Shown one piece after another: positions 18,549 through 27,909 of a DNA stretch of 64,000 nt. The notes under the pieces were generated by a model, which saw only the letters and a program-made list of their open reading frames with translations, was not told where the DNA came from and made no database searches. Numbering within the stretch: position 1 is the first letter of the stretch; each line of letters starts with the position of its first letter. Source of the stretch: Strongylocentrotus droebachiensis (lineage: Eukaryota; Echinodermata; Echinoidea; Camarodonta; Strongylocentrotidae); the NCBI GenBank assembly GCA_035222895.1, contig JAVYIG010000311.1, positions 184,501-248,500 of the forward strand, written 5' to 3'. The translations under genes were made by a program, and so were the position numbers.

Positions 18549-18604
18549 GTAGTGTGTCACTCTCTTATACCCCTCTAGCTCCATGTAGTAACTACTCTTC
18601 ACCT
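18549..18604 (-). pseudogene. SNEVKSSYYMELEG exon of the HSAKYG transposase family
   Basis: Minus strand TTGCAG acceptor then SNEVKSSYYMELEGYKRV. It is the exon that follows the HSAKYG-LVQ exon in this transposase family. It is joined at 18548/18549 to the other family's NMKDDTG block. Confidence 0.6.
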
Positions 18605-18738
18605 CGTTGCTCTGCAACAAGAAAGAAAAACAAATTACTAAGTTTGCAACCTCTAAAAATCAAACATGATTAATTAATGTAATAATCATTTTAATGATGA
18701 TAATTCAATTACGATCAAAATGTCTTTAATTGATGTTT

Positions 18739-18765
18739 TTTTTTTTTTTTTTTTTTTTTATTGAC
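18739..18765. repeat. Poly(T) tract
   Basis: An uninterrupted run of at least 22 T lying in the intron between the HSAKYG exon and the SNEVKSSYY exon; on the minus strand it is poly(A), as left by a retroposed sequence. Confidence 0.7.
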
Positions 18766-18831
18766 AATGCTTTTTACACAGTTCTTGAGAGGAACACGGA
18801 CATAACACTGTAAATAAAACACCAAGACCCA

Positions 18832-18919
18832 CCTGTACAAGCTTAAAATCAACGATCTTGTTGTGGTTGAGCTCTAGGGCAGTGTACACGCCATATTTAG
18901 CTGAGTGGCTGGCGAGAGC
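18832..18919 (-). pseudogene. HSAKYG transposase exon fused after copy A
   Basis: The minus strand continues from copy A (FREMRLSGSRQ) into SHSAKYGVYTALELNHNKIV and DFKLVQ, ending with a GTGGGT donor at 18826-18831. The exon end matches that of 8903. The catalytic GDG block is cut off at the junction (about 18919), so no active site is present. Confidence 0.6.
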
Positions 18920-19360
18920 CTGACAAACGCATCTCTCTGAACTCTTCTTGGAAATCATACCTGAACTTCACACTGTTTGTGGAAGATTTCTCATAGCGGA
19001 ACTGACGGATTTTCATCCACTTTACAGGGAAACCTGTATCATCCTTCATGTTAGCCTTAAACCACATACTTGACAGCTTAGCTATATCAAAAAAATCCTT
19101 GTGACCAAGATGATCAACAGTAAAAGGCTGCCTGCGCCTGGTACCCTTGATCAGTCCCATCCATTCATCAGGGTGGTGAATGGTAGTGCCTTTCTTCATG
19201 GACTCGATACAAGAATGTACCATGTCACCTTCCATTTGTGTATGGCCACACTCAAGAAAAGTGTGTTCAATGGATGCTAGCTCAGGCACAGTTAGAACCC
19301 CATACATAAGTGCTGCTGACATTAACCTGTTGCAGTTACATTCAAAACACCTTTTTTGAA
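18920..19360 (-). pseudogene. GHTQME-family transposase-like fragment, copy A
   Basis: The minus frame reads FECNCNRLMSAALMYGVLTV, IEHTFLECGHTQMEGDMVHS, CIESMKKGTTIHHPDEWMGL, DHLGHKDFFDIAKLSSMWFK and NMKDDTGFPVKWMKIRQFRY. The GHTQMEGD stretch is the most conserved part of this multicopy family; its E may be catalytic in an RNase H-like fold, which is inference. It starts abruptly at about 19360 within the Harbinger tail's frame and ends at the fusion point 18919. Confidence 0.65.
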
Positions 19361-19449
19361 AAGTTTGTAGGGTTTTCAGAGCGCAAGAGCTGATCTCGGC
19401 AGCTCCTCTCCTACCTCCATAAAAAAGATCAATATTGCAGGACCTACAC

Positions 19450-20343
19450 TGCCACCTGAAAGTATTCTTCCAATGTTGGAGGATCGTCCTCAAATTACTG
19501 AGATGTGTAGTTACCATACAAACATGTGTGGGCATTTGTCAAAAGAGCACACACCAAGTACATCTTCCCTACAGCTGACAATCCCACTTTCTGTGTCTTC
19601 TTAAAGTCTACAAACTTAAAAAAGCTGGTGATGTCACCAAACAACCACTCAACTGAAATTTGAACACTACTCATAGCCTTATTGTACTCCTGCTCAACCT
19701 CTGTCAAGCTGTGGCCCTTGAACGGTGCCTGCAAATGGGCCCGAAAGGGGTAGGCAGGGTCTCAGTAAATGTTCATGACATTACCTGCCTGATCAAAGAC
19801 AACTCCTCTAGCTGACCCAGTAATCCAGATTCTCTTTATAGCATGTGGCTAGCATGCCGTCTACCTTCTACAGGCCCAAAGAGATGTACAACAAGGCCAT
19901 TTGCAGCTATCACTGACTGGAATTTCATGGCGTGGACACGTTTATGGCCGTTGTACATGTACATTACTCTCTGTAGTTATTTGGGACTACAGATCGTACC
20001 GTCAACAAAACCCAAACAGTTGGCGATCGCTACCCCCTTGTTGAAAATGGCTCTTGTATACTTCTCTAGATTCTGTGGAGACAGACAATCTTGACGAAGG
20101 AATTAAGCAATGGATTATTGAAATTATGGTACACATGTTAGTCACTTCTTTGCAGATAAGGCTCAACACTGGGATGGATCGAGAAGAGGTCCTGACCATA
20201 TCCCGTAGCGACATGGGTACGCATACCTTGCCAGCAGGATGCATAGTCCTTCCAATCCATCCAAAATTGATCCATTCTGGCACTTGATTTTGTCTGGAAC
20301 TTTCAGGGCCTCCTTCAGTCTTGCTATGTCATTCTTCATGAAC
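19450..20343 (-). pseudogene. Harbinger (DDE_Tnp_4) transposase, main exon, frameshifted
   Basis: After a TTTGTCAG acceptor (20344-20351) the minus strand reads FMKNDIARLKEALKVPDKIK, ILDGLEGLCILLARYAYPCR, then in other frames RSIPVLSLICKEVTNM, FVDGT-like NCLGF, NGHKRVHAMKFQSVIAANGL, VVHLFGPVEGRRHASHML, APFKGHSLTEVEQEYNKAMS, SVQISVEWLFGDITSFFKFV and FFEDDPPTLEEYF. Together these cover the HARBI1-like nuclease of PIF/Harbinger transposons, including VDGT and EGRRHASHM catalytic-aspartate blocks and the E region. At least four frameshifts and one stop (after the SHML block) inactivate it. Its first residues join in phase to the exon at 27910-28095, across the Ngaro-filled intron. Confidence 0.8.
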
Positions 20344-20522
20344 CTGACAAAGGAAACAATATATATTTACTATATTATAATTTTAGGGTTTGACCAGTAC
20401 GTAAACGCCCAATTGTAATGACCTAATTTATGCAGATTTTTGTGTGTGTAAAACATTGAAGGAACGGCAGGTCTTCAGTTGGTATAATGTTGCACCTCAC
20501 ATGGGGTTCATATAATATGTTT

Positions 20523-21442
20523 TTATTGTTCTATCCACCTGGAACAAGGAATAAGGACATAGAAAACTAGTTTTGCAATTGGCCATGGTATTTATTAGTT
20601 GTAATATAGAAACTTTCCATCGTCATTAGACTTGTGGTATAACAAATACTTCAAATGAAAATAGTGTGTTAACTTCCCAATGAACAGCCGTTCTCTTACC
20701 TGAGACACATAGCGTTCAAATAATAAAAACGAATCAACGCAGTTCTCTGGCTTGGGACACGTAGCGTTCCCTAATACAAACAAATCGACGCAGTTCTCTG
20801 GCCTGAGACACGTAGCGTTCGCATAAACACTTTATTGCCTAAAACTGAGGATAACTAAGCAAATGCCTTAATGGTCATCCTCCGCCTACAAGCAAAGTGT
20901 AAACGGGGTGTAAATAATAATTGCATTAAAATGCCCCCAATTTAGATTAAAACAAATCAACGCAGTTCTCTGGCCTGAGACACGTAGCGTTCACCTAATA
21001 AAATAAAACCAAATCGATGCAGTTCTCTGGGCTGAGACACGTAGCGTTCACATAATAAAATAAAACCAAATCAACGCAGTTCTCTGGCCTGAGACACGTA
21101 GCGTTCACATAATAAAAACAAATCAACGCAGTTCTCTGACCTGAGACACGTAGCGTTACATAATAAAATAATCCCAAATCAACGCAGTTCTCTGGCCTGA
21201 GACACGTAGCGTTCACATAAACACTTTATTGCCTACAACTGAGGATAACTAAATCAAAGGCCTTAATGGTCCTCCTCAGCCTACAAACCAAGTGTAAACA
21301 GGGTGCAAAGAATACTAATTGCATTAAAATTTCCCATCATTGGCTCGAAGCCTGAGTGTTCTCTTGCAAACTGGTATGTTCGACATGTGCAAATTAAAGA
21401 TAATTCCGCGGTTTGGCGGTCAAAATTGTAAATTTTTCTGCC
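20523..21442 (-). repeat. Ngaro split direct repeat B2
   Basis: Matches B1 (22112-23027) base for base apart from scattered changes; offset 1589 bp. Left edge in the TTATTGTTCTATCC block. It includes eight copies of a 33-bp motif (see separate entry). It forms the 3' end of the element. Confidence 0.88.
20685..21213 (-). repeat. Dispersed tandem motif within B2
   Basis: CGCAGTTCTCTGG followed by CCTGAGACACGTAGCGTTC occurs eight times at intervals of about 53-60 bp, in two clusters (20685-20822 and 20958-21213), each closed by the block ACTTTATTGCCTA. The same pattern is in B1. It may be a protein-binding array or simply repeat growth. Confidence 0.75.
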
Positions 21443-21858
21443 TTATGACAGGTACAGGTACAGAAGCACCCAAAGAGGTGTGATTTTACCAATTACGTAT
21501 AAGTACAACAAAATGAATCAATCATAAAATTCCATTTGAAGAAACAAATACATGAAGGCAGGAATTTAATGACATTGTCCACTAAAAACTCAAATGCGGG
21601 TGAAACCCGATCTCTCGAAAACCAGACTCTTAATAAAGGATGTTATAACCAAATCAGACCGTATGAAAAGTTCGAGTTCTGGGAAATAAGATCGGGAAAA
21701 AGCCCCGCAAGGCCCGTGTAATCATTTTGAACGCGACCAGGCATAGCCCTTGAGAGAGTGGATTGTCGTTTAATTCCCGCTACTAACTGTGTAAAGATAA
21801 TCGAAAACATGAAAAGTCACTGACCCCTTTTGGTGGAGTATGGGGATGGATGGTGGGG
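21443..21858 (-). other. Unique segment between A2 and B2
   Basis: 416 bp without an ORF longer than 61 codons and without a recognised motif. It has no second copy elsewhere in the element. Confidence 0.55.
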
Positions 21859-22115
21859 AAAATTTGTTAAGTGTGACAACTTTGAAATACCATGGACTGA
21901 ATGAGGTATTATCGTCCAAATTGGGGAGAGGAAAGAGGAGGAAAGTTGAGAGCTGACCGCATGTTTATATTACGGCGACTGGTTTCTTCCCCGTCCAAGG
22001 TTTATTGCATCATCGGATTACATTCCTAGCCTCCTCTCCCCATAAATAAAACTTTGTCCCAGGTAGCTGTCAATAAACTATTTTAACTTCCTCTGCGCTG
22101 GTTAAAATTCATTAT
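21859..22115 (-). repeat. Ngaro split direct repeat A2
   Basis: 257-bp copy of A1 at 27634-27890 (offset 5775), from AAAATTTGTTAAGTGTGACA to TTCATTAT. Only a few mismatches, for example at 21881 and 21994. Confidence 0.88.
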
Positions 22116-23027
22116 TGTTCTATCCACCTGGAACAAGGAATAAGGACATAGAAAACTAGTTTTGCAATTGGCCATGGTATTTATTAGTTGTAATATAGAA
22201 ACTTTCCATCGTCATTAGACTTGTGGTATAACAAATACTTCAAATGAAAATAGTGTGTTAACTTCCCAATGAACAGCCGTTCTCTTACCTGAGACACATA
22301 GCGTTCAAATAATAAAAACAAATCAACGCAGTTCTCTGGCTTGAGACACGTAGCGTTCCCTAATACAAACAAATCGACGCAGTTCTCTGGCCTGAGACAC
22401 GTAGCGTTCGCATAAACACTTTATTGCCTAAAACTGAGGATAACTAAGCAAATGCCTTAATGGTCATCCTCCGCCTACAAGCAAAGTGTAAACGGGGTGT
22501 AAATACTAATTGCATTAAAATGCCCCCAATTTAGATTAAAACAAATCAACGCAGTTCTCTGGCCTGAGACACGTAGCGTTCACCTAATAAAATAAAACCA
22601 AATCGACGCAGTTCTCTGGGCTGAGATACGTAGCGTTCACATAATAAAATAAAACCAAATCAACGCAGTTCTCTGGCCTGAGACACGTAGCGTTCACATA
22701 ATAAAAACAAATCAACGCAGTTCTCTGACCTGAGACACGTAGCGTTACATAATAAAATAATCCCAAATCAACGCAGTTCTCTGGCCTGAGACACGTAGCG
22801 TTCGCATAAACACTTTATTGCCTACAACTGAGGATAACTAAATCAAAGGCCTTAATGGTCCTCCTCAGCCTACAAACCAAGTGTAAACAGGGTGCAAACA
22901 ATACTAATTGCATTAAAATTTCCCATCATTGGCTCGAAGCCTGTTCTCTTGCAAACTGGTATGTTCGACATGTGCAAATTAAAGATAATTCCGCGGTTTG
23001 GCGGTCAAAATTGTAAATTTTTCTGCC
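22112..23027 (-). repeat. Ngaro split direct repeat B1
   Basis: Second copy of B2, ending at TTTTTCTGCC (23018-23027). It contains the same eight-fold 33-bp motif array (22276-22802). Confidence 0.88.
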
Positions 23028-23772
23028 ACACGAGACGTGGCTGCTCAGACATGGATCGCCGCCACACCGAAATCGGATGGTATGAACAAATCTCATCCTT
23101 TGCACAATTGCGAAAGGTACTATGAACGTAACAGACAACATTATGTACAATCATTCCTACTTCAGATCAATACAGATCTGAAATTAACCTGTACTGACGA
23201 ATGTTCGAAGATCAGTAGGGAGGAATTGAACGTCTGTATTCCCCAGAAACACCTCGTAAATGTCCGAAATGAATAATGAAGTAAGTACCCTTGCCAGAAA
23301 GGTGCATACGGTGCGAAACGACCAGTCCTCCAAATCGGCGAATTATAGACCGCACAACTTGTTATTAACCCAGCTGTCTCTGACTGGTTTCATGTCTGTC
23401 GGCGGGTAGATGGATACCGGCCGCTTGCACCATGAAATCCCCCAGGGCCCAGATGGTGCCTCGTATGGATGTAGAATCCCTTGTCTGGCTCGATAAATCT
23501 GTAGACTCTGCAGATTCAAATAATGGAGAAAAGGGAGAACCCGCAGACAGTAACATGTTCTACATAATATTACCATAAACAAAATGTCTTTTGCAATGTG
23601 TGTTATTCTTCGGAATAAACCACCCTAATTCAGTGCAATCAAAATTTAGTTACGAGTATATTATGCATTGGGTTTGGTCTGATCGCCCATCACCCTACCA
23701 GTTTAAATCAAAACGTGACAAAATTAAGCTGAAAAAGGCAACGTACTGACTAATTATAACACCCCGAAGTTT
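23028..23772 (-). other. Ngaro 3' untranslated segment
   Basis: Between the recombinase stop and B1. Only short frames are present, so the hydrolase ORF reported in some Ngaro elements is absent here. Confidence 0.55.
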
Positions 23773-24678
23773 TCAAACTTCACCTGCCGGTAATCTGATA
23801 TAACCCCGGTATGCCCCAGATACCCATCTCCCCATTTTTTGAATGTGGGAGTCTGAAAAGCCCGCCATAGCAGCGGACGTAGCAGCTCCTATTCGGAATG
23901 AATGGGCCGTGTAATAGTGAGCTGGTAAACCTAAGAATGAAACACTTTTATGTAGCACCCTGTTGAAAGCTTGCCGGGTTAGGGGAGAACCATCAAATTG
24001 CCTAAAAAATGCAAACCCCTGGTCAATACCGGGAGTGGGAACGCATTGAGGACAGGCTTCCAAATACCCAACAATTGCTTTAACGGGGCACAATGACCCA
24101 CTTTCCGGAAGCACGATGACGCACCCCCTACCCCGCTGATCCGTTTTGGAAGACCGAATTCTAACACTAACTTTGCGCTGTGGGGGATTCCCCCGGACGA
24201 TTACGTCCGCCTCAAACAGGGGGATGGATCTACCCTGAGAAGTGAATTCACCAATGCGTAAAAACCCGAAAAACGCTAATAAAAAGGTTGCAGTGAAAAG
24301 TTTAGTATGATAGGACGTTTGGCATACTAATGGCAGTGTTGCGATTAATTTATGTAATAAGGGCATAGTAATGGGGCAGCGCACGTCAAGGCGAGCATGA
24401 CGCCTACGGCAGCCTTCAACTAATCGCTTTATTGGAAAATTCTGAGTTATATCTTCCCTATTATGACTGCGCTCATGAAATGACAGAGCTGAGATATATG
24501 TAGAGATAGTGTTTGCCGAATAATTGGACCAGCTCATGTAAGAAATGAAAAGAGCAACCTGCTCGATAGTTGGTGGAGTAGAGGCATTACAATTATAATT
24601 ACTCCGAAACAGCTGAAAAGCCTGCCATGCCGTGTGATAAGTGCGCATAGTGTTCTGAGCTCTGGAAGAGCTTAACAA
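23773..24678 (-). CDS. Ngaro tyrosine recombinase
   Basis: A frame of 301 codons as delimited from TTG at 24678; it stays open upstream across the RT stop, so translation may begin by frameshift or at ATG 24648. The protein is a tyrosine recombinase/integrase that inserts the circular cDNA. An N-terminal SAM-like helical domain (NTISTYISALSFHER, about 55-70) is followed by the catalytic domain: R141 in FGFLRIGEFTS, K178 region in RIRSSKTDQRG, H259 and R262 in TAHSFRIGAAT, and Y293 in MGRWVSGAYRGYIR. The R-K-H-R-Y set is complete. It overlaps the RT ORF end in another frame, a usual arrangement in this group. No stop or frameshift. Confidence 0.9.
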   Translation of the reverse strand: MLSSSRAQNTMRTYHTAWQAFQLFRSNYNCNASTPPTIEQVALFISYMSWSNYSANTISTYISALSFHERSHNREDITQNFPIKRLVEGCRRRHARLDVRCPITMPLLHKLIATLPLVCQTSYHTKLFTATFLLAFFGFLRIGEFTSQGRSIPLFEADVIVRGNPPQRKVSVRIRSSKTDQRGRGCVIVLPESGSLCPVKAIVGYLEACPQCVPTPGIDQGFAFFRQFDGSPLTRQAFNRVLHKSVSFLGLPAHYYTAHSFRIGAATSAAMAGFSDSHIQKMGRWVSGAYRGYIRLPAGEV

Positions 24679-26477
24679 GACGGCACGCTCCCGACTAAGC
24701 TGCTCCAGAGAGGGGTAGGAATGGGGGTCCCTTGTTGCTCGGCATTGGGGGCCAGATGTCGAAAACGGGTCATCTGAAAGCGGGAAAGAGAATCAGCAAT
24801 TTCATTGGTATGGCCTGGAACGTACATTGCCTTAAACCACATGTTCCACCTTAAACACAGTACTACGAAGTGGCGAATGAGGCGAATAATTATCTTGCAA
24901 TTAGACGATTGCTTGTTAATGACGGCAACTACCGATTGATTATCAGACCAGAAAGTTACTCTCTTCCCATTTAACCGATCTCCCCATAAGTGAACGCCTA
25001 CAACTATGGGAAGCAGTTCTAGAACGGCAATGGAGAAATTAGCCTCCCGGACGTATTCCGGCCACTTAGCTTGAGCCCAGCATCCCTCGAAATAAATGCC
25101 CAGCCCAATGCTTGCCGCTGCGTCTGTATAGAATTGAAGGCAATTATTATCCCGCCAAACATTGTCAGCAAACATAACGGTCCCATTAAAATGCTCTAAG
25201 AATGCTTCCCATGCTGCCAGGTCAGCCTTAGCCCCACTGGTAAGCCTTATGCGATGATGGGGCTGACTTACCCCTCTAGTCATGTCTATCAGCCGCCTGA
25301 GAAAGGCCCTACCTGTGCCAACCGCCTTACATACAAAATTGAGTGACCCAATTAACGATTGTAGCTGGCGCAGTGTCAGCTTAGACTTCGTGGAAAAGCT
25401 GCGAATCATGCAACATAGCGCTTCTAATTTATCAGCTGGAACTTTTACCTGACATAGCCTTGTATCAATCTCTAGACCCAAATATGTAATTACTCTCGTA
25501 GGGCCTTCGGTTTTCTCCAGCGCTAAGGGCACACCGAAATCTTTGCACATATTTTGGAAGCAGAGCATGATGCGCTGGCATTCCTCGAATGAGGAAGCAG
25601 CAAAGAAGAAATCATCTAAGTAATGCAGCACTTGTTCAGTAACAGCTATGCGCCGACAACAATCCTCGAGAAAGGAACTAAAGCGCTCAAACATTGCGCA
25701 CGAAATCGCGCAACCCATGGGCATGCACCTATCATAATAGAATTTTCCATCAATGCACATACCGAGCAAATCAAAATCAACTGGATGCACGGGCAGTAAT
25801 CTAAAGGCAGACTTGATGTCAGCTTTCCCCATAAAAGACTTAAGACCAAGTTTAACAATCATGTCCACCGCTTCGTCGAAACTAGTGTAAGAAACGTTGC
25901 ACTCATCCTTATCTATGCTATCATTTACAGAGGAGCCGCGAGGGGAGGATAAGTGTTGTATTAATCGAAATTCGCCTGGTGTTCGTTTTGGAACAACCCC
26001 GATGGGGGAACAACGAAAATTCGGAAATGGAATTGAAGTAAAGGGGCCTACGATTCTGCCGAGTATCACCTCCTTTTCTATCTTTTGCATAATGATTTGA
26101 GGATGAAGAATTGCAGACTTGAGATTCTTACAACTCATTTGTACACGGGTGCCTTTAAAACTCAGAGAAAAGCCGTACGTAAATCCCGAAATTAGACGTT
26201 TTGCGTCAGACTGATTGGTGTAAGAATGAAGAAAGGGTAGCATGGGCTTTAGCCTAATTGGGGTTGGGGCTAGAGCTCGGTTTGTTAGCTGCAGGTTGGG
26301 GGCGGTTGCAGGCAAAGGAGCCATGGGACGTATTTCCGCATCTATCGCATTTGTGCGCATATCTGCAGCCTCGCCCCCTACCGCACCGGCCGGAGGCGTT
26401 GAATGCGAAACAAACTTGGGCCCGCGGACTCGCGGTTGCGCTACCGTATCCGTCCCGATTAAGTGCTGAGCGCCCAT
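24672..26477 (-). CDS. Ngaro reverse transcriptase / RNase H
   Basis: 601 codons from ATG 26477, overlapping the gag ORF by 224 bp in another frame. Copies the element RNA and removes the template strand. RT motifs: PIGVVPKRTPGEFRLIQHLS (about 158-177), the first aspartate D220 in FMGKADIKSAFRLLPVHP, MPMGCAISCAMFERF (252-266), and Y286-L-D-D in LHYLDDFFFAA. RNase H motifs: D452 in LQFYTDAAASIGLGIYF, E487 in FSIAVLELLPIVVG, D512 in VTFWSDNQSVVAVIN, and H556 with D562 in VPGHTNEIADSLSR. All catalytic positions are kept and there is no stop. YLDD and the absence of an aspartic protease fit the DIRS/Ngaro group. Confidence 0.92.
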   Translation of the reverse strand: MGAQHLIGTDTVAQPRVRGPKFVSHSTPPAGAVGGEAADMRTNAIDAEIRPMAPLPATAPNLQLTNRALAPTPIRLKPMLPFLHSYTNQSDAKRLISGFTYGFSLSFKGTRVQMSCKNLKSAILHPQIIMQKIEKEVILGRIVGPFTSIPFPNFRCSPIGVVPKRTPGEFRLIQHLSSPRGSSVNDSIDKDECNVSYTSFDEAVDMIVKLGLKSFMGKADIKSAFRLLPVHPVDFDLLGMCIDGKFYYDRCMPMGCAISCAMFERFSSFLEDCCRRIAVTEQVLHYLDDFFFAASSFEECQRIMLCFQNMCKDFGVPLALEKTEGPTRVITYLGLEIDTRLCQVKVPADKLEALCCMIRSFSTKSKLTLRQLQSLIGSLNFVCKAVGTGRAFLRRLIDMTRGVSQPHHRIRLTSGAKADLAAWEAFLEHFNGTVMFADNVWRDNNCLQFYTDAAASIGLGIYFEGCWAQAKWPEYVREANFSIAVLELLPIVVGVHLWGDRLNGKRVTFWSDNQSVVAVINKQSSNCKIIIRLIRHFVVLCLRWNMWFKAMYVPGHTNEIADSLSRFQMTRFRHLAPNAEQQGTPIPTPLWSSLVGSVPSC

Positions 26478-27423
26478 TGCGGCGGGGGCCTGATAGTTGC
26501 TGTCTTGGCCGTTGAGCTCCGCGAAATTGAGATTGGCTCCCGCTGAAGGGACGAAAATTCTCCCTGCTGTCCGGCCGCGCGTAGGCAGTGGCGACTAGTA
26601 GCCACAGCTCCGCGTCTACTACAGCCCATGAACGCTCCGGCTGCCGCGCTTGCCTCAGGCGGAACTGTAGGTCGTAGTCGCACCAATTATAGCCGCAGCT
26701 AGCGGCAGTGCGCACAATACTGATATATTTTAACAGTTCCCTTACCCGACTTGTGTGTCGTTCGGCATAAACCGAAACAAAAACTAGCATGGCACTAGTC
26801 CACTGTGGTATGCCTGTAATGGCTGTCTTTCGGTCTGGCGCCCGCAGCTGAAAATTAGCGCTCGCAGGGGAAAAAGTTAGAGTTAACCCCTCGTCGATAG
26901 AAGGATGGGACCTGGATGGCGATATTAAAGCGCCTAAGTCAATGAACTCCCCCCGCCAAATTTTTTCCTTTAATGTTACGGCAATTGATGACCCGAGATC
27001 ATCGCCTACGCCAGCCAACATTTGCGGCCGTCCAGGGACGGGAAAACTTGTCCCTGGAGTAAAAGCAGCTGGCACCCCTGTGGACGTGACTGGCGCAGGT
27101 GAAACCAGCGCTTCATTGGTAAACATGCTGGGATTTGTATCAAAATCGTCAATTGCCATTACTGGCCATGACTCACCGTTGTCGCCGCCGTCTTGTATTC
27201 CGGGCCCTTCGTTGATCGAGGGCTCCTGGATCCGGGCGGGAACGACTGGCAGTGCATCGTTGTTGCTGGCACTGGCAGCTGTCAGGGGGAATTGGGCAGG
27301 GGACGTAGCCTTCGACGCCCTCCTCTTACTTGGCTTGGCCTTTGTTGTCTTCTTCGTCGCAGCCTTTGCTGTCACCCTCTGATTCTTCTTCGTCGATTTA
27401 GGCATCTTAGCAATTATTATCAA
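26254..27423 (-). CDS. Ngaro gag-like nucleic-acid-binding protein
   Basis: 389 codons. ATG at 27423 or, more likely, at 27405 (MPKSTKKNQR). A Lys/Arg-rich head (KAATKKTTKAKPSKRRASKA) suggests nucleic-acid binding or nuclear targeting. The middle part (FIDLGALISPS, WTSAMLVFVSVYAERH, WAVVDAELWLLVATAY) is probably the assembly domain of DIRS-group gag. Near the end are a CCCH finger, C-x8-C-x5-C-x3-H at about 338-357, and directly after it a retroviral-type knuckle C-x2-C-x4-H-x4-C at 359-372. A CCCH finger paired with a CCHC knuckle is distinctive. The ORF overlaps RT/RNase H in another frame, so the latter may need frameshifting or reinitiation. Confidence 0.85.
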   Translation of the reverse strand: MIIIAKMPKSTKKNQRVTAKAATKKTTKAKPSKRRASKATSPAQFPLTAASASNNDALPVVPARIQEPSINEGPGIQDGGDNGESWPVMAIDDFDTNPSMFTNEALVSPAPVTSTGVPAAFTPGTSFPVPGRPQMLAGVGDDLGSSIAVTLKEKIWRGEFIDLGALISPSRSHPSIDEGLTLTFSPASANFQLRAPDRKTAITGIPQWTSAMLVFVSVYAERHTSRVRELLKYISIVRTAASCGYNWCDYDLQFRLRQARQPERSWAVVDAELWLLVATAYARPDSRENFRPFSGSQSQFRGAQRPRQQLSGPRRNGRSALNRDGYGSATASPRAQVCFAFNASGRCGRGRGCRYAHKCDRCGNTSHGSFACNRPQPAANKPSSSPNPN

Positions 27424-27633
27424 AATGAAGCCTAAATTAACACGCTTCTGAACCTCGACGTATTGTTTAACTCAAATGAGGCAACGTGAAAGGTAGGTAA
27501 GGAATGTCAATCAGGAGCTGAAACTTATTAAAGTCAGAAGCACAGTAGTTCACTTTATCCGACGAAATTACGTTAAAACTTAAACTGACTGCTAACGGGG
27601 CGAATATTGAGCAAAAACCACGAAGGAAGAGCA
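27424..27633 (-). other. Ngaro 5' leader between A1 and gag
   Basis: 210 bp of non-coding sequence preceding gag; with A1 it should contain the promoter, which is not evident from motifs. Confidence 0.5.
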
Positions 27634-27890
27634 AAAATTTGTTAAGTGTGACAACTTCGAAATACCATGGACTGAATGAGGTATTATCGTCCAAATTGGG
27701 GAGAGGAAAGAGGAGGAAAGTTGAGAGCTGACCGCATGTTTATATTACGGCGACTGGTTTCTTCCCCGCCCAAGGTTTATTGCATCATCGGATTACATTC
27801 CTAGCCTCCTCTCCCCATAAATAAAACTTTGTCCCAGGTAGCTGTCAATAAACTATTTTAACTTCCTCTGCGCTGGTTAAAATTCATTAT
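27634..27890 (-). repeat. Ngaro split direct repeat A1 (5' end)
   Basis: 257 bp matching A2. Its right edge (TTCATTAT, 27883-27890) meets host sequence 17 bp inside the intron that follows the exon ending at 27910. Confidence 0.88.
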
Positions 27891-27909
27891 ACAATGCACA
27901 TGTACTCAC

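Larger units (their letters stand above)
20523..27890 (-). mobile_element. Complete Ngaro-like tyrosine-recombinase retrotransposon
   Basis: A 7.37-kb element with the split-direct-repeat layout of PAT/Ngaro elements. In minus-strand order: A1 (27890-27634), three ORFs (gag 27423-26254, RT/RNase H 26477-24672, tyrosine recombinase 24678-23773), B1 (23027-22112), A2 (22115-21859), a 416-bp unique stretch, and B2 (21442-20523). A1 matches A2 over 257 bp and B1 matches B2 over about 918 bp with few differences. No target duplication flanks it, as expected for insertion of a circular DNA by a tyrosine recombinase rather than an integrase. The A2/B1 junction reproduces the sequence that joining the two ends in a circle would give. 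No methyltransferase (DIRS-like) or hydrolase ORF was seen. All three ORFs lack stops. Confidence 0.9.

Noticed and set aside
20685-21213. CRISPR-like array in the B repeats
   Set aside because: Spacers are not unique (shared between B1 and B2) and the setting is a eukaryotic retroelement.
26242-27435. Plus-strand ORFs across the Ngaro gag region
   Set aside because: GC-rich antisense shadows of the gag and RT frames.
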